From Cephalotus follicularis (Eukaryota > Streptophyta > Magnoliopsida > Oxalidales > Cephalotaceae), in NCBI GenBank assembly GCA_001972305.1, contig BDDD01000574.1, forward strand, positions 92,546 through 156,545: a stretch of 64,000 nt of DNA. Reading direction: 5' to 3'. A program made the translations under genes and the position numbers. Each line of letters opens with the position of its first letter. Position 1 is the stretch's first letter. The notes under the pieces were generated by a model. It was not told the origin of the DNA. It did no database searches and saw only the letters and a program-made list of their open reading frames with translations. Of the stretch, positions 1 to 11,541 are shown in pieces.

Positions 1-1335
1 AGACTAGTTGCCCAAGGCTATTCACAAGAAGAAGGAATAGATTATGATGAGACATATGAACCGGTTGCTAGACTAGAATCCATTCGCTTGTTGCTTGCAT
101 TTGCATGTTTTAATAATTTCAAATTATATCAAATGGATGTGAAAAGTGCTTTTTTAAATGGTTTTATCAAAGAAGAGGTGTATGTTAAACAACCTCAAGG
201 TTTTGAGGACCCTCACTTTCCAAATCATGTTTTCAAATTGAATAAAGCTTTATATGGACTCAAACAAGCCCCTCGTGCTTGGTATGAGAGATTGACAAAG
301 TTTTTGATTGAAAATGATTTTAAACGAGGAAATGTTGATATTACTCTTTTTACAAAGTCTAAAGGTAATGATCTACTTATTGTTCAAATTTATGTTGATG
401 ATATTATCTTTGGATCTACTAATGACTCTTTATGCAAGGAATTTTCAAATACAATGAAATCTGAATTTGAAATGAGTTTAATGGGAGAGCTCAACTATTT
501 TCTTGGACTACAAGTCACACAAAACAAAGATCGGATCTTCATCAACCAAACAAAATATACAAAGGATATTCTTAAGAAGTTTGGAATGGAGAATGCTAAA
601 CCGAGCAAGACACCTATGAGTGCCTCTACAAAGCTTGACAAAGATGAACAAGGTAAGTGTATCGATCAAAAGCTTTATAGAAGCATGATAGGTTCTTTAT
701 TGTACTTAACCACAAGTAGACCCGATATTTTGTTTAGTGTGTGCTTGTGTGCCCGTTTTCAATCCAATCCTAAAGAATCCCATTTGTTTGCTGTGAAAAG
801 GATTTTTAAATATCTTGCATACACACCTACATCAGGCTTGTGGTATTCCCGAGATTCTAATTTTGATTTACACTCTTACTCGGATGCCGACTTTGGTGGT
901 TATAAAGTTGACCAAAAGAGCACTAGTGGCTCATGCCAATACCTAGGAAGCATGCTAGTCTCTTGGTTTAGTAAGAAGCAAAATTCAGTAGCTTTATCTA
1001 CCACTGAAGCTGAATATATTGCAGTAGGAAGTTGTTGTGCATAAATTCTTTGGCAAAAGCAACAATTGGTTGATTATGGGATATGTGTTAAGGATGTACC
1101 TATCAAATGTGACAATACTAGTAGTATTTGTCTTGCTAAGAACCCAGTTCATCATTCTAGGACAAAACACATTGACATTAGATACCATTTCTTAAGAGAA
1201 CACATCGAATGTGGTGATATTGTTTTAGAGTATATTCCCACCGAAAAACAAGTGGCGGATATTTTCACCAAACCCTTAGATAAAAATTATTTTTCTAAGT
1301 TTAGAAGAGAATTAGGTTTATGTGAGCTTGAATGA
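1..1335 (+). pseudogene. pol: copia Pol fragment: reverse transcriptase and RNase H
   Basis: One reading frame runs from the window edge to the stop at 1333-1335. It begins inside the RT N terminus (LVAQGYSQEEGIDYDET) and passes the copia landmarks KSAFLNG, LYGLKQAPRAWYERL and the catalytic YVDDIIFGST (391-420). It continues into the copia RNase H block (SDADFGG, LSTTEAEYIA) and the C-terminal tail that ends with FTKPLDK. A single in-frame TAA at 1042-1044 splits the RNase H domain just after a conserved CCA; the homologous position in element C is Gln, so a C-to-T change is the likely cause. The product would copy element RNA into DNA in cytoplasmic particles, but this copy is incomplete at the window edge and broken. 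The lineage is Sirevirus by similarity to element C and by the downstream gene. Confidence 0.95.
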
Positions 1336-1922
1336 TGTTTATGATTGTTTTAATTGAATGCATATTTGATGTGATGATTGATTTTTTGGTTATTGTTCTA
1401 TTTTTGCTTGATTTTCTGTTCTGCTTTACAAAAACGTCGACTTCTTTTCTGGAAATTCTATGCTTTATAAAAACGCGTCGACTTCTTTTCTGCAAAAATT
1501 CTGACTTATGAAAATCGCGTCGATCTCTTTTTAAAGACATCGATCTCTTTGTGTTTCAATGAAACACGTCGACTTCTTTTTAAACGCGTCAATGCTTTTT
1601 AAAATGCAGCGTTTTCTGTATCGATTTCTTCAGTTCATTTAAAGAACACGTCGACTTCTTTTAAATCACGTCGACGTCTTTTACTCAGAAATCGACTTCT
1701 TCATAAAATCGTCGACCTCATGTTCATTTCTCATTTTAACCCTACTTCTGAGTTTTCGAAAATTTTCTTCTCTCTCCATTTTCTTCAAAAATTTGTTCTA
1801 TTTGGTCGTAAGACATCCTCTTATTCCTTCTCCATCTTCAAAAACAGTTTTCGTCATGTCCAATCCGTCTATTTTTATCACTCCTTGTGTTTGTCTCTTG
1901 TGCACACCAACTGTTTGTAAAA
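1336..1922 (+). promoter_or_regulatory. pol-env leader with palindromic GTCGAC array (element A)
   Basis: This 587 bp non-coding gap between pol and the envelope-like gene holds, from 1434 to 1718, about eleven copies of a degenerate site of the form RCGTCGACTTCTTTT. The fullest version (near 1664-1676) reads CACGTCGACGTCTTT. The rest is CT-rich leader. The same site family fills the U3 of this element's LTR. Because it sits directly in front of an internal gene it could be a promoter, a splice or translation element, or a protein-binding array; the sequence alone does not decide. Confidence 0.75.
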
Positions 1923-3239
1923 ATGGTTAGATCAAAACTTGCTGCCAAAAAGAAGGGCGCTTCATCCTCTCAGCCTCCAAAATCTACCAAAAGGCAGAGG
2001 CTTGAGATTAGAGAGCCTTCCCCCGACCCTGCTCTCCAATCGGATTCCTAATCCGAAGAGCAAGTCCCATTGAGAAATGTGACTTTTGTTGACAAAAGAG
2101 TTATGGGAGGCAGAAATATCGACTTGGATTTCTGTTCTTCCAAGTTTTTGTTTGTTTCATGGTTAGAGGACCTTCATCTCATTCCTCTTGTTCAAATTTC
2201 TGACCCTTTTTACATAAAATTGGTCAAGGAATTTTACTCTAACCTTCGGATGGTTTCTAGCCCAAATGAGGATTTTGCACTATCCTCTTCTGTTAAAGGG
2301 CAGAGAATTTACCTAGATGCTAGGATTCTAGCCTCTATTTTACACATTCCACACACCGGTTTATATGTTTTTGAACACAAAAAATGGCCGGAGGTTGAGG
2401 GTTTTCACCCTAACCATATTTTGTCTCTTTTGTACCCAATTGATCCAAATGTTCATCCCAATATGGCACTGACCACCAATAGATTATCAGTGGACCATAG
2501 GCTACTCCACCATCTTATTGTACATCAAATTCTACCCACCGGTGGAGGGTATGCAAAGTTGTCTCGGATGCAAGTCTTTCTCATGTGGTGCATCCTTTCC
2601 AAAATTTAATTTTGTTTTCCTCTCCTCATGCTCAAGACTATGGTAAGAGCATTCTAACAAAAGAAATAAGTTCTACCATTTGGCTCCATTCTTACCAAAG
2701 TCTTCCAACATTGTCAAATTCGGCTAGAAGGAGAGATTGCAACCAAATTGAAGAAAGAGGACACGTACAACAAGAGTACTTTGAATCGGATGAGGTGGAA
2801 AAAGCAAGAAGGGATATGGACATATTGCCCCAAAGTTGATCAAGGGACAAGGATTGCTATTGAAGAGCAAGAAGAGAAACCTCCTTGGGAAGCTCAAGGA
2901 GAAACTGCACCAGCTCAGACTCAAGCTCAAGGAACCTCATCCTCTACTGATCTTGACAGGGTGATGGAGTTCATGCACTCAAAATTTGATTCTATGCAAG
3001 CATCGCTTGAAGAAAAGTTTGAGCATCTCAACACGCGGCTCACTAGCTTGGAGAAAGATCATGAGATGATTCGTTTTGATTTCGAAAACATGGATGGCAC
3101 CATCTACTACGATCTAAAAGTCGTAAAGAGGCGTCTCAAAAGAATGGAACGAAAACTTGCCGATTCCAAGACTATTGATCGTTGCGAAGAGACTTCGGGC
3201 GATGAATCCGATTCCGATACCCCTACTCCTACTGCCTGA
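1923..3239 (+). pseudogene. Sirevirus envelope-like gene (plant transposon protein domain), broken by stops
   Basis: A single frame from the ATG at 1923 to the TGA ending at 3239 (about 438 codons) is interrupted by stops at 2049-2051, at 2607-2609 and by at least two more near 2655-2670. No frameshift is needed. The N terminus is basic and Lys/Arg-rich (SKLAAKKKGASS, STKRQRLE), like a nuclear localisation signal. The middle (LDFCSSKFLFVSWLEDL and LDARILASILHIPHTGLY) matches the putative plant transposon protein domain, which I place in Pfam Transposase_32 from memory. The C-terminal third has heptad-like coiled coil (roughly codons 350-410, around MEFMHSKFDSMQ and RLKRMERKL) and an acidic end. 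I see no signal peptide or clear membrane anchor. The same protein type is in elements B and C. It is called envelope-like only by its position after pol. Confidence 0.85.
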
Positions 3240-3872
3240 TCTTGTTGTTGTTTCTGTGTTGTTTCTTGTTGTTGTTTTTTTGTTTTTAAGTTGTGTTGTA
3301 ATGAAACTAAGTGTTTTGTAAGAACAAAAGTTTGTTATTGAATTTATGATATTAATGAAATGTTTATGTGTTTATGAAATTATGCTTATGAAATGATGTT
3401 ATGAATTGTGCTTATGATTGTATGAATGAGTTTTTGATTTATGATATAATTGAGTTGTATGATTATGTTTTCTCAATTATTACCGATAATTATGTTCATT
3501 ACCGATATTATGATATTTTGTGCATAATTCCTATGTTCATATTCTTTTAACCCTTGCTGTTATTAAGGGGGAGCTAATGATCTCTGCTTTGTCTAGAACT
3601 TTTTGATGCTATACAAAAAAGGGGGAGAAATGCTAATGGCTCAAAAGAAATATGGAGATTAGGCTCTATATGCTTGAGTTTATGGATTTTGGGAGAAAAG
3701 GCTCAATATGGGAAATTAAGACTCAAACTCATTGCTTATTTGATATTGCATGAACTTGCCATCGCTTACATTATAATTTATCTCTATTGGTATTTACTTA
3801 TAATTTTAAATTGGTATTACTTTAATTTATACCTTTTGAGCAAATTTTTATCATCCTCAAAAAGGGGGAGAT
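3240..3872 (+). promoter_or_regulatory. multiple polypurine tracts before 3' LTR (element A)
   Basis: This AT-rich non-coding stretch carries three G-run purine tracts: AAGGGGGAG at 3565-3573, AAAAAAGGGGGAGAAA at 3615-3630, and AAAAAGGGGGAGA ending at 3871 next to the LTR tip. The last is the normal primer for plus-strand DNA synthesis. Repeated upstream tracts are a known Sirevirus feature and also occur in elements B and C here. Confidence 0.85.
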
Positions 3873-3993
3873 TGTTGACGATTCAGTCCCAATCCTTGTT
3901 TTGATGATAACATATTTGCATTTGACAAATCTACTTGATGTGCAAGAAATTACAAGTTCAAATACCAAAGCAAAATACCATCTGCAGAAGAAG

Positions 3994-4508
3994 ACATCGA
4001 CTTTCAAGGAATAACATCGACGTCCGTACAGAAAGACATCGACCCCTTTCCAAAATACATCGACGTCTTTCATGCCAGAAGTTACAGGTCAAATTTGCAA
4101 GAAGACATCGACTCCTACAAGCAAAGACATCGACGTCCGTACGAAAGAAGTCGATCCCTATCTGAAAGACATCGACGTCTTTAGGTGCCAAAGTTACAGG
4201 ACAATTTCGAGTAATGACATCAATGCTTGTTTGAGAAGACATCGACGTCCGTACAAAAGACATCGACGCCTTTCCATAGACATCGACGCCTTTCTAGAGC
4301 TACCTGCATTTCCCAGAAAATACATCGACTCCCACAGAAGAAGTCGATGTGATGCTCAAAGTTTCAATACCTGGAGATTTCCCAGAAATGACATTGACGT
4401 CTTTTTAAAATGGTTTGACCCGGGAAACCTGGAATGGCTAGTACGAGCACTTCCAACAGCTATCAACTATAAAGACATCGACGCCTTTTGAAAGACATCA
4501 ACGTCTTT
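3994..4508 (+). repeat. U3 array of dyad sites near AAGACATCGACGTCTT (element A LTR)
   Basis: About seventeen copies of ACATCGACGTC-like sites occur in 515 bp, irregularly spaced, with the fullest forms (for example around 4167-4181) reading AAGACATCGACGTCTTT. This is nearly its own reverse complement. Variants include ATCGACGCCTTT, AGAAGTCGATGTG and ATCAACGTCTTT. The array ends about 90 bp before the TATA box, an enhancer-like position. Members contain GACGTC, a known bZIP-type core. Confidence 0.85.
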
Positions 4509-4600
4509 ATGTCAGCAGAGACAAAAATCAAAGATTGCAACTACACATTTATTAATCAAAAGCTTCCATGATTTATGCAACGGCTACAAACCTTTTATGG

Positions 4601-4610
4601 CTATAAAAGG
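4601..4610 (+). promoter_or_regulatory. TATA box of element A LTR
   Basis: CTATAAAAGG lies downstream of the palindromic array and upstream of the R/U5 region, the expected place for the start of the genomic RNA. Confidence 0.75.
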
Positions 4611-5120
4611 AAGATTGAAACCTCAGAAGAAAAACAAGAATTCAGAATTATTCACATCAATCACACAACATCAAGAGAAATATCAAATCCAAGCATTCTA
4701 GTGTGCAAAAAGCTCAAAGTGCTCAATTGTGTTCTAACAAGCTTCTAAGCTTTATTCTTTGAGATTATCTGAGTGTTTCATATTGAGAGCTGTATTATTC
4801 ATATCAACCTATTTGAAAGGTTATCTTGTAAACACTTTTATCATTACTTGTAAAAGAGGAGAATCCTCTAAGATCTTGAGGTCAAGGTCTTGTGATTGAG
4901 GTCAATCACGAAATTGTGAGGTGTAACGAATTGCTGCCTTAATCAATTCGAGATAGTGGAAACTCAAGGAGCCCCCTTGGGAAAAGTGGACGTTGGCAAG
5001 AGTTAGCCGAACCACTCTAAATTCGGAGAATTTTTTCTTTCCTTGACTCTTTATATTTAAAGTTTTTAAATTTCCAATATTTACTTCAATATTCAATTCA
5101 CCCCCCTCTTGTATATTGCA

Positions 5121-6253
5121 AGAGTGTTTTATTTCAATCATGCTAGTTAGTCATGTGTTGCATCATGACTCATTTCCTCTTTGGTGTTTTGAATCAGTTG
5201 GGGTGAGAATGTGGTTTAGCGAAAGGTTAAATCTGGTTTTTTGGTGTCTCTAGCTCAAACAAATGGTTCTTGTTATCATATTTGGTATGATGGCCACCAG
5301 ATCCGAAAGTGTTTGGTCTAGAACCAGTCTTTTTTCACGTTTTTTTAGTGTGGTCTATGACAGACGATTGTTTCATCTTACAAGAGGTGTTTTGGGGTTG
5401 GGCAAGAGGTATTTTTTGCCTATCTACAGTTGATGTTCCCCAATTTCAGATGCAGATGACAACGGAAGACACAGTAGTTGTTGCAGAAACTGCTACAGGA
5501 TAGTATTGTCATTTAACTGTAAAAGATGGTCAATTTGGGTGGAGTTGGATCTGGTAGTTAGAGTTTATGGCATACATGCTTTTTGTCCAATATTGGGATC
5601 TGATTTTGGAATGTCAATTAGTCTTTGATTTTGTTTAGACTAGTCCGAATTGTCTCTTTGTAGGGCTACGTTATCGGTTTATCTGATAATTTATGTTGTT
5701 GTTGATGACCATAAAGGTGACTGTTGACTTGTCCGATCGTTGCAGTACTAGCTTATCCGGGTTTTAGTTAAATGATATCATCTTTGCATTAAAAAAAAGT
5801 AAATTTTTAGTTCAAAGAAAATTTCACAAGTAGAGTAATTAACATAATAAAATTATATCATTATGGAAAAATTATCTAGGTATTTTTTTAGATATAAAAA
5901 TTTTAATTTATTTTAATATTTTTTAATTTACGTAAGTAAACATGTGTAGTGCAACTCTATCTTTGGTATAATCTTCAGACAAGTTTCATATATACAAGTC
6001 TATTGGCTTTATTTTTTTTTGTTGATGAGAGATGGAGAATGTTTTTCCAAAAAGTTTAGGACTGAATGTGAAAAGTGGGGGACTATCTCAAATTTTTTGT
6101 TTAGGAAAAGACGTAATTAGGGATGAACAAACAATGCTTATACCAAATTTGAAAAGTAATATAAAAAAATTTATGACTAATTCGAATGGAAGACCCAAAA
6201 AAATATAAAATATAAAGGGTTACATTGATCAGACCTTCCAATTCAAATAAAGA
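5121..6253. other. inter-element DNA, possible LINE 3' end
   Basis: No gene is visible. The stretch 5157-5798 is less AT-rich than its surroundings and ends in GATATCATCTTTGCATT followed by eight A residues. That resembles the 3' untranslated end and short poly(A) of a plant LINE, but I find no reverse transcriptase motif and no target duplication. From 5800 to 6253 the DNA is AT-rich with no recognisable feature. Confidence 0.35.
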
Positions 6254-6258
6254 AAAAC

Positions 6259-6470
6259 TGTTATAAACTTATGAGATTAACTAACAAATGAATATTGCAC
6301 TATAAAGAAATCAAGAGGAAGAGAGAATGAGAAAGAATAAGAGATTTTCTTATTTTGAATTCCTTATTTCTTCATAACAATACATGTCTATTTATAGGGG
6401 TTTAGAGGGGGTTGATGTTTGGTTGTTGGAATAGTGTTTTGTTATTGGAATAGTAATTTATATTAGAATA
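6259..6470 (-). repeat. 3' LTR of element F (212 bp)
   Basis: The LTR runs from TGTTATAAACTTATGAG to ..ATATTAGAATA in plus-strand terms and is followed on the inner side by the purine tract AAGGGGGAG (read on the minus strand, 6471-6479). A minus-strand TATA box CTATAAATAG lies at 6388-6397. The U3 terminal bases are no longer a clean TG. Confidence 0.85.
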
Positions 6471-6614
6471 CTCCCCCTTGAATTTCTATTTCATATCAGT
6501 ATGACTGCCTCGTTAAAACCTTATTAGAAAAAACCCATTGGGATTAAAACATTTGCGAAGAAAAAAGAGGACAGTCTCCCCCTGAAACAAAACTTCACAA
6601 GTTCTTGTACTGTA

Positions 6615-7615
6615 TTAATGAAGATCTTTAATCTGACGCATCACAATATCATGTCTAAGCTTCTTGAATGTAGTACCTGGTAATGCCTTCGTAAATAAAT
6701 CCGCTAAATTTTCACTTGATCGGATTTGTTGTACATCAATATCACCATTTTTCTGAAACTCATAGGTGTAGAAGAATTTTGGTGAAATATGTTTCGTTCG
6801 ATCACCCTTGATATATCCTCCTCTTAGTTGTGTGATACAAGCAGCATTATCTCCATATATTACAGTGGGATTATTTATAATCGAGGATAGTCGACATGAT
6901 TCTTGTATATGTTGAATCATTGATCTCAACCATATACATTCTCGGCTTGCTTCATGAATTGCAAGGATCTCTGAATGATTCAAAAAAATTGTTGTCGTTG
7001 TCTGTTTTATTGATCGCCATGATATAGCAGTGTCACAAAAGGTAAAGACATAACTGGTTTGTGATCTTACTTTATGTGGATCAGACAAGTATCTTGCGTC
7101 AACATATCCAATCAATGTTGATTTTGTTCCTCTTGGATAAAATAGACCCATATCAGTGCTTCCATGAAAACAGCGTATTATGTGCTTAATCCCATTCTAG
7201 TGCCTTCTTGTTGGTGTAGAGCTATATCTTGCTAGCAAATTAACAGAGAATACAATATCAGGTCTCGTGCAATTTGCAAGATATAATAGTGCTCCAATTA
7301 CGCTAAGATATGGGACTTCAGGTCCGAGGATTTCTTCTCTTTCTTCTTGAGGATGAAATGGGTCCTTCTTGACATCAAGTGATCGGACGACCATTGGAGT
7401 ACTCAAAGGATAAGCTTTGTCCATGTTGAATCTATTAAGAACCTTTTCTATGCATGTGGATTGATGGGTTAAGATCCTAGATGATATGTGCTCCACCAGA
7501 ATACCAAGACAAATTTTTGTTTTTTCAATATCTTTCATTTCAAACTCACATTTTAAATAGTTAGCAGTTTTTGTAAGCTCTTCAAAACTTCCCATAAGAT
7601 TTAAGTCATCCACAT
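6615..7615 (-). pseudogene. pol: copia Pol, RT palm end and RNase H (element F)
   Basis: Reading on the minus strand, VDDLNLMGSFEELTKTA is the RT active-site region directly at the 7611-7615 target duplication of H. It is followed by LGILVEHISSRILTHQ, NCTRPDIVFSVNLLARYSS and the RNase H block with IYGDNAACITQL and the terminal NLADLFTKALP. At least one break separates the part above 7197 from the part below 7151. The RT active site is split: its upstream strand lies beyond element H at 10498. The product would be inactive. Confidence 0.9.
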
Positions 7616-10492
7616 TGACACGCCCAAACCTAGACCTGCTGGGATCCACCGTGTCCGCTACGAGGCCAAGCCTCCCATCAGAGACTCACCTCGTAGGTTC
7701 AGCAGAACAGAGATTCAGAAATAAATGTTTCAAACAGAAAAATTCTTCAAAACAGAAAGAAAACATAAAAGTTTCTTGAAAAAACTTGAAAATAATTCTA
7801 ACTCTTAAAATTTTACAAAAATCGGGCATGTAGTATTCGTTTATCGGACTATGCCCCCTGTAAAGAAAAACACAGTTTGTAAAATGGGCTCAGCCCTCAG
7901 CAACCACACTCCTGAAGGAGGAAACAGTTTATAATAAAATGGGCTCATCCATCAACAGACCACAATATAAACAGAAAACAAGTATGGGTTGGGCTATGCC
8001 TCAACCATATTATCAAAACATAAAGCGAAACTAGGGCTCAGCCCTTTTAAATAAAACCATGAAACATTTACATAAAACCATAAGAAATGCAAAAATTTTA
8101 AAATGATGATGCAGTGATGGTATGCATATGTTGACTCTGGTAGGCAAGCCCTTGTGGTCTCACCTCAGCAAACTGACCGACTCCAGCTGGCAGAGCTCAG
8201 CAGACTAATTTGTCAGAACTAAAAACAGAAAACAGAGGAGAGGGTTAGTCCACAGGACTAGTGAGATGGAACAAAAAGACTCCGCAGAGTTTTGCTCGCA
8301 TATAAATATCTTTGCAGAAAAGATATAACAAAAATGTAAAACAACTGAAATAGAGTTTTTAGAAATAGAATCAAAATCCAAAATCTGATTTATAAAACAG
8401 ATTAAAATCCACTTAAACAGAAAGTGAATTCAAAACCCATTTACAAAACAGATATTTCTAGAAATCAGCAGAAAACCAAATCATTTCCTTAAAACAAATT
8501 AATATCATCAAAACTCAGATATATATATAGTATTTAACAAAGTTGAAACATAAATAAATACATAAACATGCCATAGGTCTACTAGGTAAGGTTGACGTCT
8601 GGGCCCCGTCGGGCCGAACGTCCAGCAGAAATAGTGGCAATGACACTGTCGTGTCAAAGCATCAGAACAGAAGGTCATACACGTGCACACAAAAGCTCTC
8701 ATGGGCATCAGATATATATATATAATACAATACCGAGATCACCATGTATCTAAACATATTTAACAGATTTCAGAATACTAAAACATAATCTCAGATTTCA
8801 GAACACAGAATCCTCAAAACATACTTTAAAATAGATTTCAGACATGCGAAAATCATCCACGTCATCAAAACAGATTTAAACAGATATAGGAAATCATTTT
8901 CCTTATCATGTACAGATATAGCTGAAAATAGCGTCATAGTATGACTATAACCATGCGAGCATTTGAAAACATTAAAAGAAAGTTTAGACATTAAAACTTA
9001 AACAGATTTCATAAATGAACTAAAACCAAGTTCATTCATATACAGAAATAATTAACCGAAACGCTTAAACATTCAAAACATCTAAAAGCATTTTAGAGTA
9101 AAAAGGGTTAAAGAAAGGCGTTCCACTCACAGAATAGACGAGCAAATCCCTCGACTGGTCGCCTCCATGGTCAACCTCAAAGGCAGGATTCGCTGCCGAT
9201 AGACAGACAGATAACAGACTATCAAAACTCAAACACGTACTAAGACGTGAAATGCGTTATGCAATGAAATGCATGCATATGTCAGAAAATCATAACGACC
9301 TATACGGTCAACAGAAACAGAAGTCTGATTATTGAAAACATCGTTTGAACGTTCAATTTAAACACCCTTTCGAAATCATTTGAAACCTAGTCCACGTGGT
9401 TGTCCAAGTTATCCAATTCAATCGATTATACAATTCTAGCTCATATATATAACAGAAACAGATACAGATATAGAAATATAGAATTCAACAGAAAATACAA
9501 CTAACGGAGAAAATTTCAAAGTTTACTAAAATCGGAAGGAAAGGAGCACAGAGTCAGACTCCCGCAGCAGAACTGGAACGGATCATATCAACGCGGAGAA
9601 CGGAGTCGGAAAGCTGTCAGAAACAGGTCGTTGGAGGCTGCCGAAGCGTGGACCCATGGGCCACCGCTGACCGGGGCGTGTCAGCCACGCGCAGTCGATG
9701 TCAGCCACATAGGTTACATCTGGTGCGTCGGAGGCCGGGAAGCACGGATCTAAGGCGCGTTGGTCACGGCGCCGCCGCATCTGGCCAAGACGGGCACGTT
9801 GACCACGGTTGCCTTCGTCACCGATCTGCGCTGTCGGCATCGTCACGTGTCGGGGCTGGTACCATTCTAACGGCCGCGACGCTAGGAGTCCGAATTTGGG
9901 CTCACCTTGCCGTGACGATCACTGGAAACGTCGAAACGACACAAAACAGAGGCTGGGAAAGAAGAGATCATCAGGCACAAACGGCGCGGTTGCCGACGTC
10001 AAGGTTGTGCCTGGTGTGTTCAGGAGACCGAGGCGGTCATGCCGGTACCTTCGCCGACATTAGATCAGCACTGACGCCTGCAGTAGAAGGCAGAAGGCAG
10101 AGAGAGACGGGAGAGAGGAGAGAGAAAGTCCGGGAGAAAGAGAGAAATGGCAAAAATGAGAAATTTTTGGTATTTCCCTTATACATTTAACTCAAAACGG
10201 ACTGGGTTTTGTCCAGAATTTAACCGATACTGACAAAAATTGGATGTTTAGGACATACCACTTGGGCTATTTTTTCGAATCAGTAGTCATTTCAGAAAAA
10301 GATCATTTAATTTACGGAAAAGAAAATTAATTTCTTATGCAGAAAACCATTGGAATAAAATCATAAAAATTTATTAATGCCATGATGCATATGTAACAAT
10401 TGTCAGAAAAATAGACTAACAGACAGATAGATAGACAAACAGAAGCCTCGTAGACTCACAGACACAGACCATACTAGGACACGGATGTCACG
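7616..10492. mobile_element. Element H: 2.9 kb solo LTR in F
   Basis: The copia RT coding sequence of F stops at CACAT (7611-7615) and resumes after a second CACAT (10493-10497), a perfect 5 bp target duplication. The insert begins TGACACGCCC and ends GGATGTCACG. No gag or pol motif is present, so it is best read as a solo LTR of a large-LTR gypsy family. Much of 7700-9540 is written in CAGAAA/AACAGA-like words. The part at 9540-10190 is GC-rich with purine runs. Orientation is uncertain; a weak TATA-like TGTATAAGG on the minus strand near 10180 suggests minus. The open frames inside it look like chance. Confidence 0.8.
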
Positions 10493-10497
10493 CACAT

Positions 10498-11541
10498 ATA
10501 CTCAATAAGAGAAAATCCATCGTTAGATTTTTTGATAAAAATACATGGACATATTGGATCGTTTGTATACCCTTCTTTGATTAAATATTCACTTAGTCAA
10601 TTATGCCACATTCGACCAAATTGTTTCAATCCATACAACGAACGTTGTAACTTAATTGAATACATGTGGTGAGATTTTTTTATTCAAGAACTTTAAATCC
10701 ATTAAGAATTCTCATATATATGTCACTATCAAGTGATCGATATAAGTTTTCTTACTACGTCCATAAGAGGAGTTTCAAGTCTGTTCGAAGCAGCCATATT
10801 GATTAGGAATCGAAAAGTGATTCCATCCATAACTGGAGAATATGTTTCCTGGTAACCAATACTTGGTCTCTGTGAGAAACCTTGAGCTACAAGCCTTACT
10901 TTGTATCTTACAATTTAATTTTTCTCATTTTATTTTTGAACAAATATCCATCTGAATCCAACAAGGGTTACACCATTTGGTGTTTGAATTATTGGTCCAA
11001 ATACCTCTCTTTTGGACAAAGATTACAATTCTGCTTGTATTGCATCTTTCCATTTTGGCCAATCATTTCTTTGTTGACATTGTTCAACACTTTGTGGTTC
11101 AGGATCCATAACAGGATTTGTAATATCCAATGCAATGACATAAGCAAACTTGTCATTAACTATAATCTCATCTCGATCCCATATTTGTTCATTATGTGCA
11201 TAATTAATTTAGACTTCTTGATTTTGAAATCCCACAACCTCTTCAAAGTTTTGTACTCTCTCTGGAGTCAATGGGGGTTTTGAAAATGACACATTATTTT
11301 GTGTTAATGTTATTTCAGGGTTCTGAAAACTACCCTCTTTTGCCTTTTGTTTTCGTGGTACAATATCTTTAACACCAATTGGTCTACCACGTTTCAATTG
11401 TGGTTTAGACTTTAATATATCGATTGAGCTTTCACTAACATTAGATATATCAATTCTTTCTGGAGCATTCACAGCTGGTATATAAGATTTTATCACTTTT
11501 TGAGCATCATTAAATGCATCTGGCATTTGATTAACAATATT
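10498..11541 (-). pseudogene. pol: copia Pol, RT N-terminal part and integrase-RT linker (element F)
   Basis: On the minus strand this holds degenerate RT with LQRSLYGLKQ (near 10650) leading to the GTATAT half of the active site at 10498. Above it (11209-11526) lies the hydrophilic linker with RGRPIGVKDIVPRKQK, typical between copia integrase and RT. Several stops and shifts are present between 10500 and 11200. It is continuous with the RT remnant on the far side of element H. Confidence 0.8.

Larger units (their letters stand above)
1..5120 (+). mobile_element. Element A: Sirevirus (Ty1/copia), 3' half
   Basis: The sequence shows, in order, the end of a copia pol (RT then RNase H), an untranslated stretch rich in GTCGAC-centred repeats, an envelope-like frame, several polypurine tracts and one 1.25 kb LTR. 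That gene order is the hallmark of the Sirevirus lineage. The 5' LTR, gag, protease and integrase lie outside the window, so target duplication and age cannot be tested; the five bases after the LTR are AGAGT. Coding frames are broken by several stops, so the copy is not autonomous. Confidence 0.92.
3873..5120 (+). repeat. 3' LTR of element A (1248 bp)
   Basis: The left edge is TGTTGACGATTCAG directly after the purine tract. The right edge is set at ..TATATTGCA by analogy with the LTR ends of B and C, where ATTCACCCCCC..CA lies directly before the primer site. U3 holds the palindromic array (3994-4508), followed by a TATA box (CTATAAAAGG, 4601-4610) and then R/U5 with AATCAC-type direct repeats. 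The right edge is good to within about 20 bp. Confidence 0.85.

Noticed and set aside
2585-2839. 84-codon frame overlapping A's envelope-like gene
   Set aside because: It is out of phase. The true frame continues through stop-only breaks and matches the flanking parts.
9648-10190. 180-codon frame in solo LTR H
   Set aside because: It lies in the GC-rich, AG-run part of a non-coding LTR and has Arg/Gly-biased composition with no recognisable domain.
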